Part shown: positions 1-9,195 of the stretch, piece after piece
Numbering within the stretch: position 1 is the stretch's first letter
Layout of the letters: every line of letters starts with the position of its first letter
DNA from: Dongia sedimenti
GTDB lineage: Bacteria; Pseudomonadota; Alphaproteobacteria; Dongiales; Dongiaceae
DNA: 64,000 bases
Assembly (NCBI GenBank): GCA_030715195.1
Contig: JAUYVI010000011.1
Location: forward strand, 39,331-103,330
Direction: 5' to 3'
Made by a program: the position numbers and the translations under genes
Notes under the pieces: model-generated
What the model was told of the DNA's origin: nothing
The model's input: the letters and a program-made list of their open reading frames with translations, nothing else
The model's database searches: none

Positions 1-962
1 GCGGTCTGCGGCGACAGCGACATCGCCTCGAAGGCGACGCGGAAGAGCTGGGTCGGCTCGGCCGCGCGCTCGACCGGGACGCCATGCCGCAGTGCCAGGA
101 CCGCCAGGAAGGAGCCGGCCAGCAGCTTGATGGCGCCGATGAAGATCCAGCCCGGGCCGGAGGGCAGCAGCGCCGCCCACCACAGCAGCCGCGCGCGCAA
201 GCCGCCTTCCGGCTTCGGCGACGGCAGAAAGCGGAGGTAGTCGGCCTGCTCGCCAATCTGCGGCGCGAAGGAGAGCAGGGTGGAAGCCGCGAGGCCGAAC
301 AGGATCAGGTTGAACCCGCCGGCGTTCTCTTCCGAACCGACGAAAGCCGTCCAATCACGCAACGCCGGCGCGTCGCTGAAGCCGATCGTGATGAGCGGCG
401 CGAATTGCAGGATCAGCCAGATCGGCTGGGTCCAGACCTGCAGCCCGCTGATCAACCGGATGCCGTAGGTCACGATCGGGATGACCACCAGGGCGCAGAC
501 GATATAGGCGACCCAGAGCGGCATCGCGAACCACATCTCCAGCGCCAAAGCCATGATCACCGCCTCGACCGAGAACAGGAGGAAGGTGAACGAGGCATAG
601 ATCAGCGAGGTGATGGTGGAGCCGATATAGCCGAAGCCGGCGCCGCGGGTCAGCAGATCGACATCGACGCCATATTTGCTGGCCGTGTAGCTGATCGGCA
701 GTCCGGTCAGGAAGATCAGCACGCCCACGACGGCGATCGCCATGACGGTGTTGTCGAAGCCGTAGGCAAGGGTGAGGGCACCGCCGATCGCCTCGCAGGC
801 CAGGAACGAGATGGCGCCCAGCGCCGTGTTGGAGACCCGGAACAGCGACCAGCGCCGCGCCCCATGCGCGGTGAAGCGCAGCGCATAGTCCTCCAGGGTC
901 TGGTTGCCGACCCATTGATTGTATTGCCGCCGGACCCGGGCAATGCGCTGTCGGCCGGTCAT
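1..962 (-). CDS. NCS1 (cytosine/purine) permease-like protein, N-terminal part, cut by window edge
   Basis: Reading the minus strand from ATG at 962 gives about 320 codons with no stop before the window edge. The protein opens with a short polar stretch (RRQYNQWVGNQTLEDYALRF) followed by repeated hydrophobic segments with NCS1-transporter features, such as NTALGAISFLACEAIGGAL and LPISYTASKYGVDVDLLTRG. At least seven membrane segments are visible. The same N-terminal sequence type is known both in plain nucleobase/urea-type permeases and in membrane-sensor histidine kinases that carry a transporter domain as their input. The C-terminus lies outside the window, so the two cannot be told apart here. 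It is divergent from the urea importer operon, with 250 bp between the starts, which suggests related substrates or regulation (inference). Family assignment is firm; function is open. Confidence 0.75.
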   Translation of the reverse strand, partial: MTGRQRIARVRRQYNQWVGNQTLEDYALRFTAHGARRWSLFRVSNTALGAISFLACEAIGGALTLAYGFDNTVMAIAVVGVLIFLTGLPISYTASKYGVDVDLLTRGAGFGYIGSTITSLIYASFTFLLFSVEAVIMALALEMWFAMPLWVAYIVCALVVIPIVTYGIRLISGLQVWTQPIWLILQFAPLITIGFSDAPALRDWTAFVGSEENAGGFNLILFGLAASTLLSFAPQIGEQADYLRFLPSPKPEGGLRARLLWWAALLPSGPGWIFIGAIKLLAGSFLAVLALRHGVPVERAAEPTQLFRVAFEAMSLSPQT

Positions 963-1212
963 CCCCTGAGCGCTCAGCCTCCGTCCCTAAGTGTGCGCTG
1001 GCCCGAGTATGCGCCGCACTGTCGCTGCGCTGCAATATACGTCAAATGCCCCATACCCAGTTTTGTCATCGGGGCGTTAGATGCCTCTAACAATCAGAAA
1101 AGCCGAGATTTTCTGTGGATGGCAGATCCGGTGGGAAACCGCCGCGTGCCGGCCATGGGCGCTCGGATAATGCGACGCAACATGGGACGGCTTCTCAACA
1201 ATGGAGACTAGG

Positions 1213-2508
1213 ATGAAGATCGGAAAGACAAAATTGGCACTCGCCGCGGGTCTCGCGATGGGCCTCGGGACGGCCAGCGCCTCGGCCGAAGACACGATCA
1301 AGGTCGGAATCCTGCACTCGCTCTCGGGGACGATGGCGATCAGCGAGACGACCCTGAAAGACGTCATGCTGATGCTGATCGACGAGCAGAACAAGAAGGG
1401 CGGGCTGCTCGGCAAGAAACTGGAAGCGGTGGTGGTCGATCCGGCGTCCAACTGGCCGCTCTTCGCCGAGAAGGCGAAGCAGCTCCTCGAAGTGGACAAG
1501 GTCGCCGCCACCTTCGGCTGCTGGACCTCGGTCAGCCGCAAATCGGTACTGCCGGTGTTCGAGCATGACAACGGCATCCTGTTCTATCCGGTGCAATACG
1601 AAGGCGAGGAGAGCTCGCGCAACGTCTTCTACACCGGTGCCGCACCCAACCAGCAGGCGATCCCGGCGGTCGATTACCTGATGAACGAGGAAGGCGTGAA
1701 GCGCTGGGTGCTGGAAGGCACCGACTACGTCTATCCGCGCACCACCAACAAGATCCTCGAAGCCTACCTCAAGCTCAAGGGCGTGCCGGCCGAGGACATC
1801 ATGGTCAACTATACGCCGTTCGGCTTCTCCGACTGGCAGACCGAGGTCGGCAACATCAAGAAGTTCGGCTCGGCCGGCAAGAAGACCGCCGTGGTCTCGA
1901 CCGTCAACGGCGACGCCAACGTGCCGTTCTACAAGGAGCTCGGCAACCAGGGCGTCAAGGCGACCGACATCCCGGTCGTGGCCTTCTCGGTCGGCGAGGA
2001 AGAGCTGGCCGGCCTCGACACCAAGCCTCTGGTCGGCCATCTGGCCGCCTGGAACTACTTCATGAGCGTGGACGCGCCGGAGAACAAGGCGTTCATCGAC
2101 GAGTGGCACAAGTTCACCAAGAACGACAAGCGCACCACCAACGATCCCATGGAGGCCCATTACATCGGCTTCAACATGTGGGTGAAGGCGGTGGAGAAGG
2201 CCGGCACCATCGATCCCGACGCGGTGATCGACGCGATGATCGGCGTTTCGGTGCCGAACCTGACCGGTGGATATTCGGCGATGATGCCGAACCACCACAT
2301 CACCAAGCCGGTGCTGATCGGCGAGATCCAGGCGGACGGCCAGCTCGACACCGTGTGGCAGACCTCCGGTCTCGTCCCCGGCGACGAGTGGTCCGACTAT
2401 CTCGACGGATCGAAGGACCTGATCTCCGATTGGCGCGCGCCGCTCTCCTGCGGGAACTTCAACACCAAGACCGGCAAGTGCGGTGGTGAAACCGTCGCGA
2501 CCCAATAA
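1213..2508 (+). CDS. urtA: Urea ABC transporter, periplasmic substrate-binding protein UrtA
   Basis: Captures urea in the periplasm for the UrtBCDE importer. The first residues form a signal peptide (MKIGKTKLALAAGLAMGLG, cleavage near ASASA), followed by a type I periplasmic-binding fold of the Leu/Ile/Val-binding class. The stretches VGILHSLSGTMAISE and FGCWTSVSRKSVLPVFE are characteristic of UrtA, and the length (431 aa) is normal. An in-frame ATG at 1201 is possible, but GGAG at 1203-1206 is well placed for the ATG at 1213, which also gives the better signal peptide. It is first in a five-gene operon; no urease genes are in the window. Urea specificity is inferred from family and operon order; short amides are the main alternative. 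Confidence 0.93.
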   Translation: MKIGKTKLALAAGLAMGLGTASASAEDTIKVGILHSLSGTMAISETTLKDVMLMLIDEQNKKGGLLGKKLEAVVVDPASNWPLFAEKAKQLLEVDKVAATFGCWTSVSRKSVLPVFEHDNGILFYPVQYEGEESSRNVFYTGAAPNQQAIPAVDYLMNEEGVKRWVLEGTDYVYPRTTNKILEAYLKLKGVPAEDIMVNYTPFGFSDWQTEVGNIKKFGSAGKKTAVVSTVNGDANVPFYKELGNQGVKATDIPVVAFSVGEEELAGLDTKPLVGHLAAWNYFMSVDAPENKAFIDEWHKFTKNDKRTTNDPMEAHYIGFNMWVKAVEKAGTIDPDAVIDAMIGVSVPNLTGGYSAMMPNHHITKPVLIGEIQADGQLDTVWQTSGLVPGDEWSDYLDGSKDLISDWRAPLSCGNFNTKTGKCGGETVATQ

Positions 2509-2562
2509 CGGGACGCTGCTATTGGGCGGCCGTGTCGGGGGACGCGGCCGCCCGATCGGCGG

Positions 2563-4167
2563 ATGAACATGCGTAAGTTCCTGGTCACATGTGCGCTCGT
2601 GCTGTTTGCCGCGCTCGCGGCGAACCCTGCCGCAGCCGATCCGGTGGAGGACATCCTCACCGGCTTCGCCAGCAGCAAGTACGACGACATCGAAAAGTCC
2701 ATCGACGCGCTGGCCGCCAGCGGCGACGCGGCGGCCCCCGCGATTCTCGATGCGCTCAGCGCGGGCGACCTGCAGGTCAGTTCCGACAAGAAGCTCTACA
2801 TCAAGGGCGATGACGGCAGCCTCAAGGAGGCGCGGAGCGGCGCCGATGCCACCGGCGAGATTCCGCCGGGGCTGAAAGCCGTCAAGGTCAACAATCGGGT
2901 CCGACGCGCGATCGATGCGGCGATGGGGCAGCTGACCCTCCTGTCTCCAGATCCTGCGAAGCGGCTGAGTGCAGCGGCATCGCAGTTTCACGCGCCGGAT
3001 CCGGCCCAGTTGCCCGCGGTCGAATCCGCGATCGCCAAGGAGAGCGATCCGGCGGTGAAGCGCGCCTTCGAGCAGGCCCGCGCGGCGATCATCCTGGTCA
3101 AGAGCGATGCCCCCGATGCGGACAAGATCGCCGCCATCGGCCTGCTCGCGGCGCGCGGCGACGAGGATGCGAAGTCGCTGCTGGATGCCGCCACCGCCAG
3201 CGGCTCGCCGGCGGTCGCCGATGCGGCGCGCGGCGCGCTCAAAGGCATCGAGCGGTCGCTGGCCTGGTGGTCGGCCGCGCAGAACGTATATTACGGACTG
3301 AGCCTGGGTTCGGTGCTGCTGCTGGCCGCGATCGGCCTTGCCATCACCTTCGGCGTCATGGGCGTCATCAACATGGCCCATGGCGAGATGGTGATGCTCG
3401 GCGCCTACACGACGTATGTGGTGCAGCAGGCGGTGATGGTGGCCGCTCCGGGCCTGACCGACTATGCGCTGGTGCTCGCCGTGCCCGCGGCTTTCCTGGT
3501 CAGTGGCGCCGCCGGCATCGCCATCGAGCGTTCGATCATCCGCTTCCTCTATGGCCGGCCGCTCGAGACCTTGCTCGCGACCTTCGGTCTCTCGCTGGTG
3601 CTGCAGCAGGCCATGCGCTCGATCTTCGGCCCGACCAACCTGCAGGTCGATAATCCCTCCTGGATGAGCGGGTCGATGGACCTGGGCGGGCTCGCCATCA
3701 CCTACAACCGGTTCTGGATCATCCTGTTCGCGGTGGCGATCTTCGCGCTGCTGACCCTGGTTCTGCGCAAGACCGCGCTCGGCCTGCAGATGCGGGCGGT
3801 CACGCAGAACCGGCGCATGGCGGCCTCGATGGGCATCCGCACCGGCTGGGTGGATTCGCTGACCTTCGGCCTCGGCTCCGGCGTCGCCGGAATTGCCGGC
3901 GTCGCCTTGAGCCAGATCGACAATGTCAGCCCCAATCTCGGCCAGTCCTACATCATCGACAGTTTCATGGTCGTGGTGTTCGGCGGGGTCGGCAATCTTT
4001 GGGGCACGCTGGTCGGCGCCATGTCGCTCGGCGTCGCCAACAAGCTGCTGGAACCGGTCGCGGGTGCCGTGCTCGGCAAGATCGTGGTGCTGGTGCTGCT
4101 CGTCCTCTTCATCCAGCGCCGGCCGCGCGGCCTCTTCCCGGTCAAGGGCCGGGCAGTGGAATCATGA
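2563..4167 (+). CDS. urtB: Urea ABC transporter permease UrtB
   Basis: One of the two membrane subunits of the urea importer. Residues 1-25 are a signal sequence (ends ANPAAADP). Residues about 26-235 form an alanine-rich, helical, soluble region with HEAT-like character, typical of UrtB and absent from ordinary LivH permeases. From about residue 240 (YYGLSLGSVLLLAAIGLAIT) to the end lies a LivH-type permease domain with eight or so membrane helices, including the conserved INMAHGEMVMLGAY segment. The length, 534 aa, fits the family. The stop codon overlaps the urtC start by 4 bases (ATGA), implying translational coupling. Confidence 0.93.
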   Translation: MNMRKFLVTCALVLFAALAANPAAADPVEDILTGFASSKYDDIEKSIDALAASGDAAAPAILDALSAGDLQVSSDKKLYIKGDDGSLKEARSGADATGEIPPGLKAVKVNNRVRRAIDAAMGQLTLLSPDPAKRLSAAASQFHAPDPAQLPAVESAIAKESDPAVKRAFEQARAAIILVKSDAPDADKIAAIGLLAARGDEDAKSLLDAATASGSPAVADAARGALKGIERSLAWWSAAQNVYYGLSLGSVLLLAAIGLAITFGVMGVINMAHGEMVMLGAYTTYVVQQAVMVAAPGLTDYALVLAVPAAFLVSGAAGIAIERSIIRFLYGRPLETLLATFGLSLVLQQAMRSIFGPTNLQVDNPSWMSGSMDLGGLAITYNRFWIILFAVAIFALLTLVLRKTALGLQMRAVTQNRRMAASMGIRTGWVDSLTFGLGSGVAGIAGVALSQIDNVSPNLGQSYIIDSFMVVVFGGVGNLWGTLVGAMSLGVANKLLEPVAGAVLGKIVVLVLLVLFIQRRPRGLFPVKGRAVES

Positions 4168-5282
4168 GCGCGATGCGCACCTACTCCGTCGCCGTCGTCA
4201 TCCTAGGCGGCGCGTTGGCCGTCGCCTTGCTGAGCCTGCTGCCGGCGGAGCATGCCCTGCACGTCCCGGGCTATGTGGTGGCGCTGCTCGGCAAGTATCT
4301 CTGCTACGCGCTGCTGGCCTTGAGCGTCGATCTGGTCTGGGGCTATGTCGGAATCCTGAGCCTCGGGCATGGCGCCTTCTTCGCGATCGGCGGCTATGCC
4401 ATGGGCATGTATCTGATGCGGCAGATCGGGGCGCGCGGCGTCTATGGCAACGCCACGCTGCCGGACTTCATGGTGTTCCTGAACTGGCAGGAGCTGCCCT
4501 GGTATTGGGGCGGCTTCAACCATTTCGGCTTCGCGCTGCTGGTGATGGCGCTGGCGCCGGGCCTGCTGGCTTTCGTGTTCGGCTATCTCGCCTTCAGGAG
4601 CCGGGTCACCGGCGTCTATCTCTCGATCATCACCCAGGCGCTGACCTATGCGCTGATGCTCGCCTTCTTCCGCAACGACATGGGATTCGGCGGCAATAAC
4701 GGGCTGACCGACTTCAAGGACTTCCTCGGCTTCAGCCTGCAATCTGACGCCACCCGGGCCGGATTGCTGGTCGCCAGCGCGGCGCTGCTCAGTCTCTTCT
4801 ATGTCGTCTGCCGCATGCTGGTGGGTGCCCGGTTCGGCAAGGTGCTGGTGGCGATCCGCGATGCCGAGAGCCGGGCGCGCTTCCTGGGCTATCGGGTCGA
4901 ACGCTACAAGGTCGCGGTCTTCGTGTTCTCCGCGGTGATGGCAGGCCTGGCCGGCGCGCTCTACGTGCCGCAGGTCGGCATCATCAATCCGGGCGAGTTC
5001 GCGCCGGCCAATTCGATCGAGGCGGTGATCTGGGTCGCGGTCGGCGGACGCGGCACCCTGGTCGGCGCCATCATCGGCGCGATCCTGGTCAACCTGGGCA
5101 AGACCATCTTTACCGGTGCCCTGCCCGAACTTTGGCTGTTCGCGCTCGGTGGGTTGTTCATCCTGGTGACGCTGTTCCTGCCGAAGGGTGTCGTGGGCCT
5201 CTGGGACCGCATCATGGCAAGGCGCGTCCCCGCGCCGCCGCTGGTTGCGGCGCCGGTGCGACAGCCGGAGGCGGGCGAATGA
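4164..5282 (+). CDS. urtC: Urea ABC transporter permease UrtC
   Basis: Second membrane subunit of the urea importer (372 aa, LivM type). It begins MSAMRTYSVAVVILGG and runs through many hydrophobic helices. The LSLGHGAFFAIGGYAMGMYL segment and the GGRGTLVGAIIGAILVN loop are typical of branched-chain/urea permeases. The ATG at 4164 is inside the urtB stop (ATGA), and the gene ends in another ATGA overlap with urtD. The reading frame is open upstream of 4164 but only with alternative start codons inside urtB, so the overlap start is preferred. Confidence 0.93.
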   Translation: MSAMRTYSVAVVILGGALAVALLSLLPAEHALHVPGYVVALLGKYLCYALLALSVDLVWGYVGILSLGHGAFFAIGGYAMGMYLMRQIGARGVYGNATLPDFMVFLNWQELPWYWGGFNHFGFALLVMALAPGLLAFVFGYLAFRSRVTGVYLSIITQALTYALMLAFFRNDMGFGGNNGLTDFKDFLGFSLQSDATRAGLLVASAALLSLFYVVCRMLVGARFGKVLVAIRDAESRARFLGYRVERYKVAVFVFSAVMAGLAGALYVPQVGIINPGEFAPANSIEAVIWVAVGGRGTLVGAIIGAILVNLGKTIFTGALPELWLFALGGLFILVTLFLPKGVVGLWDRIMARRVPAPPLVAAPVRQPEAGE

Positions 5283-6028
5283 CCGAGGTGACCGATGCGC
5301 TGCTCTATCTCGACGGTGTCACCGTCAGCTTCGACGGGTTCAAGGCGCTGAACACGTTGTCCTTCGTCGTGGCGCCGGGCGAGATGCGTGCCGTGATCGG
5401 GCCGAACGGCGCCGGCAAGACCACGATGATGGACGTGATCACCGGCAAGACCCGGCCGGACCAGGGTACCGCGCTGTTTCGCGGCAGCGCCGATCTCACC
5501 AAGCTGGACGAGGCGGAGATCGCCACGCTCGGCATCGGGCGCAAGTTCCAGAAGCCGACCGTGTTCGAGATGCACAGCGTCACCGACAATCTGCTGCTCG
5601 CCTTGAAGGGCGATCGCGCGCCGCGCCGCGTGCTGTTCGCGCGCGAGACGCTGTCCGAGCGGGCGCGGATCGACGAGATCCTGGAGACAGTGCGGCTCTC
5701 CGCAGTGCGGAGGCGCTTGGCAGGCGAGCTCTCGCATGGGCAGAAGCAATGGCTGGAGATCGGCATGCTGCTGGCCCAGGAGCCGGAGCTGCTGCTGGTG
5801 GACGAGCCGGTCGCCGGCATGACCGATGCGGAGACTGCGGACACGGCGGATCTCCTGCGCCGGATCAACCAGACGCGGACCGTCGTGGTGGTGGAGCACG
5901 ACATGACCTTTGTGCGCGCGCTCGACGTGAAGGTGACGGTGCTGCACGAAGGCTCGGTCCTGGCGGAGGGATCGCTGGATCACGTCAGCGCCGATCCGCG
6001 CGTCGTTGAAGTCTATCTGGGGCGCTGA
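5279..6028 (+). CDS. urtD: Urea ABC transporter ATP-binding protein UrtD
   Basis: Cytoplasmic ATPase of the LivG class that powers the urea importer together with UrtE. Walker A is GPNGAGKTT (residues 41-49), the signature region is LSHGQKQWLEIGM, Walker B is LLLVDEPVAGM, and the switch histidine lies in VVEHDM. The length is 249 aa. The ATG at 5279 overlaps the urtC stop; an open frame extends upstream within urtC but lacks a better start. Only 2 bases separate it from urtE. Confidence 0.93.
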   Translation: MTEVTDALLYLDGVTVSFDGFKALNTLSFVVAPGEMRAVIGPNGAGKTTMMDVITGKTRPDQGTALFRGSADLTKLDEAEIATLGIGRKFQKPTVFEMHSVTDNLLLALKGDRAPRRVLFARETLSERARIDEILETVRLSAVRRRLAGELSHGQKQWLEIGMLLAQEPELLLVDEPVAGMTDAETADTADLLRRINQTRTVVVVEHDMTFVRALDVKVTVLHEGSVLAEGSLDHVSADPRVVEVYLGR

Positions 6029-6030
6029 GG

Positions 6031-6726
6031 ATGTTGGAGGTCGATAACGTCTCGCTTCGCTACGGTGCCGCAGTGGCGCTGAAGAGCGTGTCGCTGGCGG
6101 CCTGGCCGGGGCGGATCACCTGCCTGCTCGGCCGCAACGGCGTGGGGAAGACCAGCCTCCTGCGCGCGGTAGTGGGGCATCATCCGATCTTCAACGGGAC
6201 TGTCCGCTGGCAGGGCGAGGACGTGACCGGGTTGCCGCCATTCGAGCGGGCGCGGCGCGGCATTGCCTACGTACCGCAGGGGCGCGAGATCTTCCCCCTG
6301 CTGACGGTGAAGGAGAATCTGGAGACCGGCTTCGCGGCATTGCCCGGCGGCAAGCGCAGACTGCCGGCGGAGATTTTCGATCTCTTCCCGGTGCTGGGCA
6401 GCATGCTGCGGCGGCGCGGCGGCGATCTCTCCGGCGGGCAGCAGCAGCAACTGGCGATCGCGCGGGCCCTGGTCACCAGGCCGAAGTTGCTGGTGCTGGA
6501 CGAGCCGACGGAAGGGATCCAGCCCTCGATCATCAAGGATATCGGGCGGGTGATCGCGCATCTGGCCGCGGGCGGCGAGATGGCGATCCTGCTGGTCGAG
6601 CAGTATTTCGATTTCGCGCGGGAACTCGCTCACCGGATCGCGGTCATGGACCGGGGTGAGATCGTCATCGACGATGCCGCCGACCGCCTCAATCCCGAGG
6701 TGGTCAAGCGGCACATCGCCGTTTAG
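6031..6726 (+). CDS. urtE: Urea ABC transporter ATP-binding protein UrtE
   Basis: Second ATPase of the importer (LivF class, 231 aa). Walker A is GRNGVGKTS (residues 34-42), the signature is LSGGQQQQLAIARAL, and Walker B is LLVLDEPTEGI. Urt-type ATPases typically have IQPSIIKDIGRVI after Walker B, as seen here. It is last in the operon. The next gene is convergent 42 bp downstream, so the urt transcript should end close after 6726, although no clear hairpin with a T-run is visible there. Confidence 0.93.
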   Translation: MLEVDNVSLRYGAAVALKSVSLAAWPGRITCLLGRNGVGKTSLLRAVVGHHPIFNGTVRWQGEDVTGLPPFERARRGIAYVPQGREIFPLLTVKENLETGFAALPGGKRRLPAEIFDLFPVLGSMLRRRGGDLSGGQQQQLAIARALVTRPKLLVLDEPTEGIQPSIIKDIGRVIAHLAAGGEMAILLVEQYFDFARELAHRIAVMDRGEIVIDDAADRLNPEVVKRHIAV

Positions 6727-6768
6727 CGCAGTGCCCGGCGCCCACCGAAGCGAGCGCCGGTCACCCGA

Positions 6769-7311
6769 TCAGGCCATTGCGGGCTTCTTGGTCAGCGCAC
6801 CGGCGAGCTTGCCGGAGAGCAGGCCGAAGACCGCACCCAGCACGAACGACACGATCAGCAGAACCAGCGGATTGGCGAAGCTGGGCGAGGTAAGGCTCGC
6901 GAGCGGCCCAGTCCCAGCCGTGGCATCCGTGGGCTGGTGCAGCGAGTAGGCGACGGTCGCCGCATAGCCGTAGACCTGCGCCGGCACCGCCGAGAGCGGT
7001 TCGATCGAGGCGACGATCACCAGGAAGAACACCGTGACGCCGACCACGATCGCCGGCCAAACGGTGCCCAAGGCCGGCACCGGAACGTTGACGATGATCA
7101 GCAATGCGATCCAAGCGACGATCGCACCATAGGCGTTGCCGACGATGGTCTTCACCAGCGCCTTCTGATCGCCGCCACAATGGAAGAAGCAACCCCAGGC
7201 GATGAAGCCGGCCCAGACCAGCACGAAGCCGGAAAGCGGTCCAAGCGCGAGAAACGCCCAGATGGCGCCAAGCACGGCGATACTCAGTGACAAAGCGGTA
7301 AGCTGCGGCAC
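6769..7311 (-). CDS. DUF1097-type small membrane protein
   Basis: A 180-residue, very hydrophobic protein with about five to six membrane helices and a short cytosolic Lys/Pro tail (ALTKKPAMA). The pattern LSIAVLGAIWAFLALGPLSG, then WGCFFHCGGDQKALVKT, resembles the DUF1097 family (YcdZ-like). No biochemical role is established for that family. Translation starts at GTG 7311, chosen because GGGAGGG (7315-7321 on the complementary strand) sits 4-5 bases upstream. It is convergent with urtE, and the next gene upstream is gfa in the same orientation. A link to urea or C1 metabolism cannot be read from the sequence. Confidence 0.7.
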   Translation of the reverse strand: MPQLTALSLSIAVLGAIWAFLALGPLSGFVLVWAGFIAWGCFFHCGGDQKALVKTIVGNAYGAIVAWIALLIIVNVPVPALGTVWPAIVVGVTVFFLVIVASIEPLSAVPAQVYGYAATVAYSLHQPTDATAGTGPLASLTSPSFANPLVLLIVSFVLGAVFGLLSGKLAGALTKKPAMA

Positions 7312-7675
7312 GATACCCTCCCAAGATGTCTAAGCGGGGGTGTTGCTCGGCTTTGCCGATGTGTTGTGCGAAGAAGAGCGGAATCGCTTCGGCACCTCTG
7401 CCACGGTCCCCCGTTCTTCCGCCGCAGGGGCATTCGCACGACTCGCGCCCGCAATTCTGCGCGGCGGACGGGAGGCGATTCTTGACGCGAATCATACCGG
7501 GATTTGCGCGGCGCCGATCTTGTACTTAGTGACGACGCGAAATGCGCGTCTTTCGAGTGGTTCTAGAAGACTCGGGTGCGTTGGCCGCGGCCTTCACCGC
7601 GCGACCAGCTCCAAAAAGAAAACGGCGCGTCACCCTCGGGCGACGCGCCGTTTATAGGCGGAGAGCGATCGGGTG
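7312..7675. other. Gene-free stretch between gfa and the DUF1097 gene
   Basis: No convincing coding sequence. It contains the gfa terminator at its right end (7612-7653). The rest is presumably the promoter and leader of the DUF1097 gene, transcribed leftwards. A short inverted repeat GATTC-N7-GAATC at 7477-7493 is the only other structure seen. The open frames in the stretch have no family resemblance and a composition expected of noncoding DNA. Confidence 0.6.
7612..7653 (-). terminator. Rho-independent terminator of gfa
   Basis: A perfect 12-base stem (AAACGGCGCGTC at 7620-7631 pairing with 7642-7653) with a 10-base loop. On the minus strand it is followed by a T-rich tail (TTTTC then TTTTT). 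It lies 23 bases beyond the gfa stop codon. Confidence 0.85.
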
Positions 7676-8248
7676 CTAGGCCGCGAGCGCGCCGGAGGCC
7701 TTGGCGATATGCGTGGCGATCGCATCCATCAGCGCGGGCGAGAGGCAGTCATAGGGCTCGAGCCCCAGCTCCTTGATTCGCGCACGGACCGCGCCCATGT
7801 TGTCCGGCTTCGCGCCGGACTCGATGATGGAGGAAACGAAGGCGGCGAATTGCGGCTCCTGCCAGCCGTCCTGCTTCGACAGCTCGGTGTGGATGAAATC
7901 GAGGCCGTAGAACGGATGCTTGGTGTTCTCGATCCGCCCGTACATGTGGACGCCGCAACCGGTGCAGGCATGGCGCTGGATGGTGGCGCTGGGATCGACG
8001 ACCTTCAGCTTCTGGGCGTTCTTGGTGACCGAGACCGAATCCTTCGGCACCACCGCGACCATCGAGAACAGGGCGCCCGACGGCTTCCAGCATTTGGTGC
8101 AGCCGCATATATGGTTATGCGCGCTCTGCGACTTCACGGTGACTTCGACCGGATCGCTGGCGCATTTGCAGGTCAGCGTCCCGCCGGTGAAGCTCGACGA
8201 GCCTTTCTTGATGCCGCCATCGACCGACGGATGAATTGAAACTGCCAT
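7676..8248 (-). CDS. gfa: Glutathione-dependent formaldehyde-activating enzyme (Gfa)
   Basis: Assists condensation of formaldehyde with glutathione to S-hydroxymethylglutathione, the first step of the GSH-linked formaldehyde oxidation encoded further along (27799-28908 and 26901-27776). The protein has 190 aa. The zinc-ligand cysteines of the Gfa/CENP-V fold are visible: CKC at 27-29, CGC-TKC at 48-53, and CTGC at 95-98. The start at 8248 is preceded by GGGAGG. It has its own terminator and appears monocistronic. Its location at the edge of the xox/pqq island fits a role in methanol-derived formaldehyde metabolism. In vitro catalysis by Gfa proteins has been debated, so the role is from family and context. 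Confidence 0.9.
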   Translation of the reverse strand: MAVSIHPSVDGGIKKGSSSFTGGTLTCKCASDPVEVTVKSQSAHNHICGCTKCWKPSGALFSMVAVVPKDSVSVTKNAQKLKVVDPSATIQRHACTGCGVHMYGRIENTKHPFYGLDFIHTELSKQDGWQEPQFAAFVSSIIESGAKPDNMGAVRARIKELGLEPYDCLSPALMDAIATHIAKASGALAA

Positions 8249-8459
8249 ATTTTTCCTCCCAATCGCGAAATGCGTTTCGCCGCCCGCAGCGAGGGTGCTG
8301 CCGATAGGGCCGGCCTCGCTGGCCAGACGCTCTGCGGCTACTGATTTATACGCTTGCTCTTTTCCCCCCGTCGAGGGGAGCGGAAGCGACCCTGGCCTAA
8401 AGGATGAGACGTGCGCGGCAATTCAAGGTTTTCCGTGACGGACGTCACGGATTTGACGC

Positions 8460-9164
8460 TCAAGGATTGGGGTTCGCGCTCAGGTCTTCCTGGATCGCGC
8501 GCGACAGGGCGAAGAGGCGCTGCTCGATGACACTCGGCTGCTGGCAGATCACCGGCAGCAGGCGTTCGCGGTCGTCGAAAACCCTGGAATCCCAATCGAT
8601 CGTCTGCTGCAGGGCAATGCGCTGCTCGATCACCTTCTGATCGGTCGAAGTGGGGTCGAGCGCGTCCATTTGCTTCCAGCCTTCCTGGATGCGCTGCGAG
8701 AGGCTGTCCTGCCGGTTGTTGAAGTGCTTGATTCCGCGAATGATCTCGCTGCGCTCCTCGCTCATGGTCTCGAACAGGCCGGCGAAGACGGCGGTCAGCA
8801 CCGTAGCGCGGTCCTGTTTGTAGCCGGCGGAGAAGCGGTGCACGGCGTCAACCGCCTGGTCCTGCGGCATGCGTCGCGGCGCGATCTGCTGGACCAGCGT
8901 CGCCACCGCCTGGTCCTTGCGCCAGGTTTCCGCGGCGCTTTCGGGATCCGGGCCATGCCAGACCGAGCCGATCGAGATTTCCGGACGCTGGACCTGCTCG
9001 CAGGGCCAGTCGGACTTGGCCGGAGTGCTGCTCGCGGTCGCATCCGCGCCGGCTTCCGGCGTTGCCGCCCCCGGCGCCGAAGCGTCCTGCGCCTGCGCCA
9101 GCGCCGAGCCGAGCGCCATCGCCGTTGCGGCACCGAGGCCAAGCCACAGACCAGGTGATTTCAT
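8460..9164 (-). CDS. Uncharacterised exported protein at the end of the PQQ-linked ABC operon
   Basis: A 234-residue protein of unknown function. Residues 1-25 are a signal peptide (MKSPGLWLGLGAATAMALGS, cleavage near AQAQD), followed by an Ala/Pro/Ser-rich linker. A mostly helical domain of about 170 residues begins near DWPCEQVQRPEISIGSVWHG and ends SANPNP. It has one conserved-looking Cys near the start of the mature domain and another (VICQQP) near the end, possibly a disulfide. The ATG at 9164 has AAGGAGG upstream; an upstream GTG-type extension is less likely. It is the last gene of the minus-strand operon that includes the PQQ-associated ABC transporter, so a periplasmic role in quinoprotein maturation or function is a reasonable inference. 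I do not recognise a named family. Confidence 0.75.
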   Translation of the reverse strand: MKSPGLWLGLGAATAMALGSALAQAQDASAPGAATPEAGADATASSTPAKSDWPCEQVQRPEISIGSVWHGPDPESAAETWRKDQAVATLVQQIAPRRMPQDQAVDAVHRFSAGYKQDRATVLTAVFAGLFETMSEERSEIIRGIKHFNNRQDSLSQRIQEGWKQMDALDPTSTDQKVIEQRIALQQTIDWDSRVFDDRERLLPVICQQPSVIEQRLFALSRAIQEDLSANPNP

Positions 9165-9195
9165 AGCGACCTCCTTGGATTCAAGTGCCGGGAAC

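Noticed and set aside
1195..3381. 728-codon open frame on the minus strand across urtA and urtB
   Set aside because: It is antisense to two unmistakable genes; its composition (Arg/Gly/His/Asp-rich, no hydrophobic pattern) is that of a high-GC shadow frame.
7340..7657. 105-codon plus-strand frame between the DUF1097 gene and gfa
   Set aside because: It contains the gfa terminator hairpin; no homology signal and poor start context.
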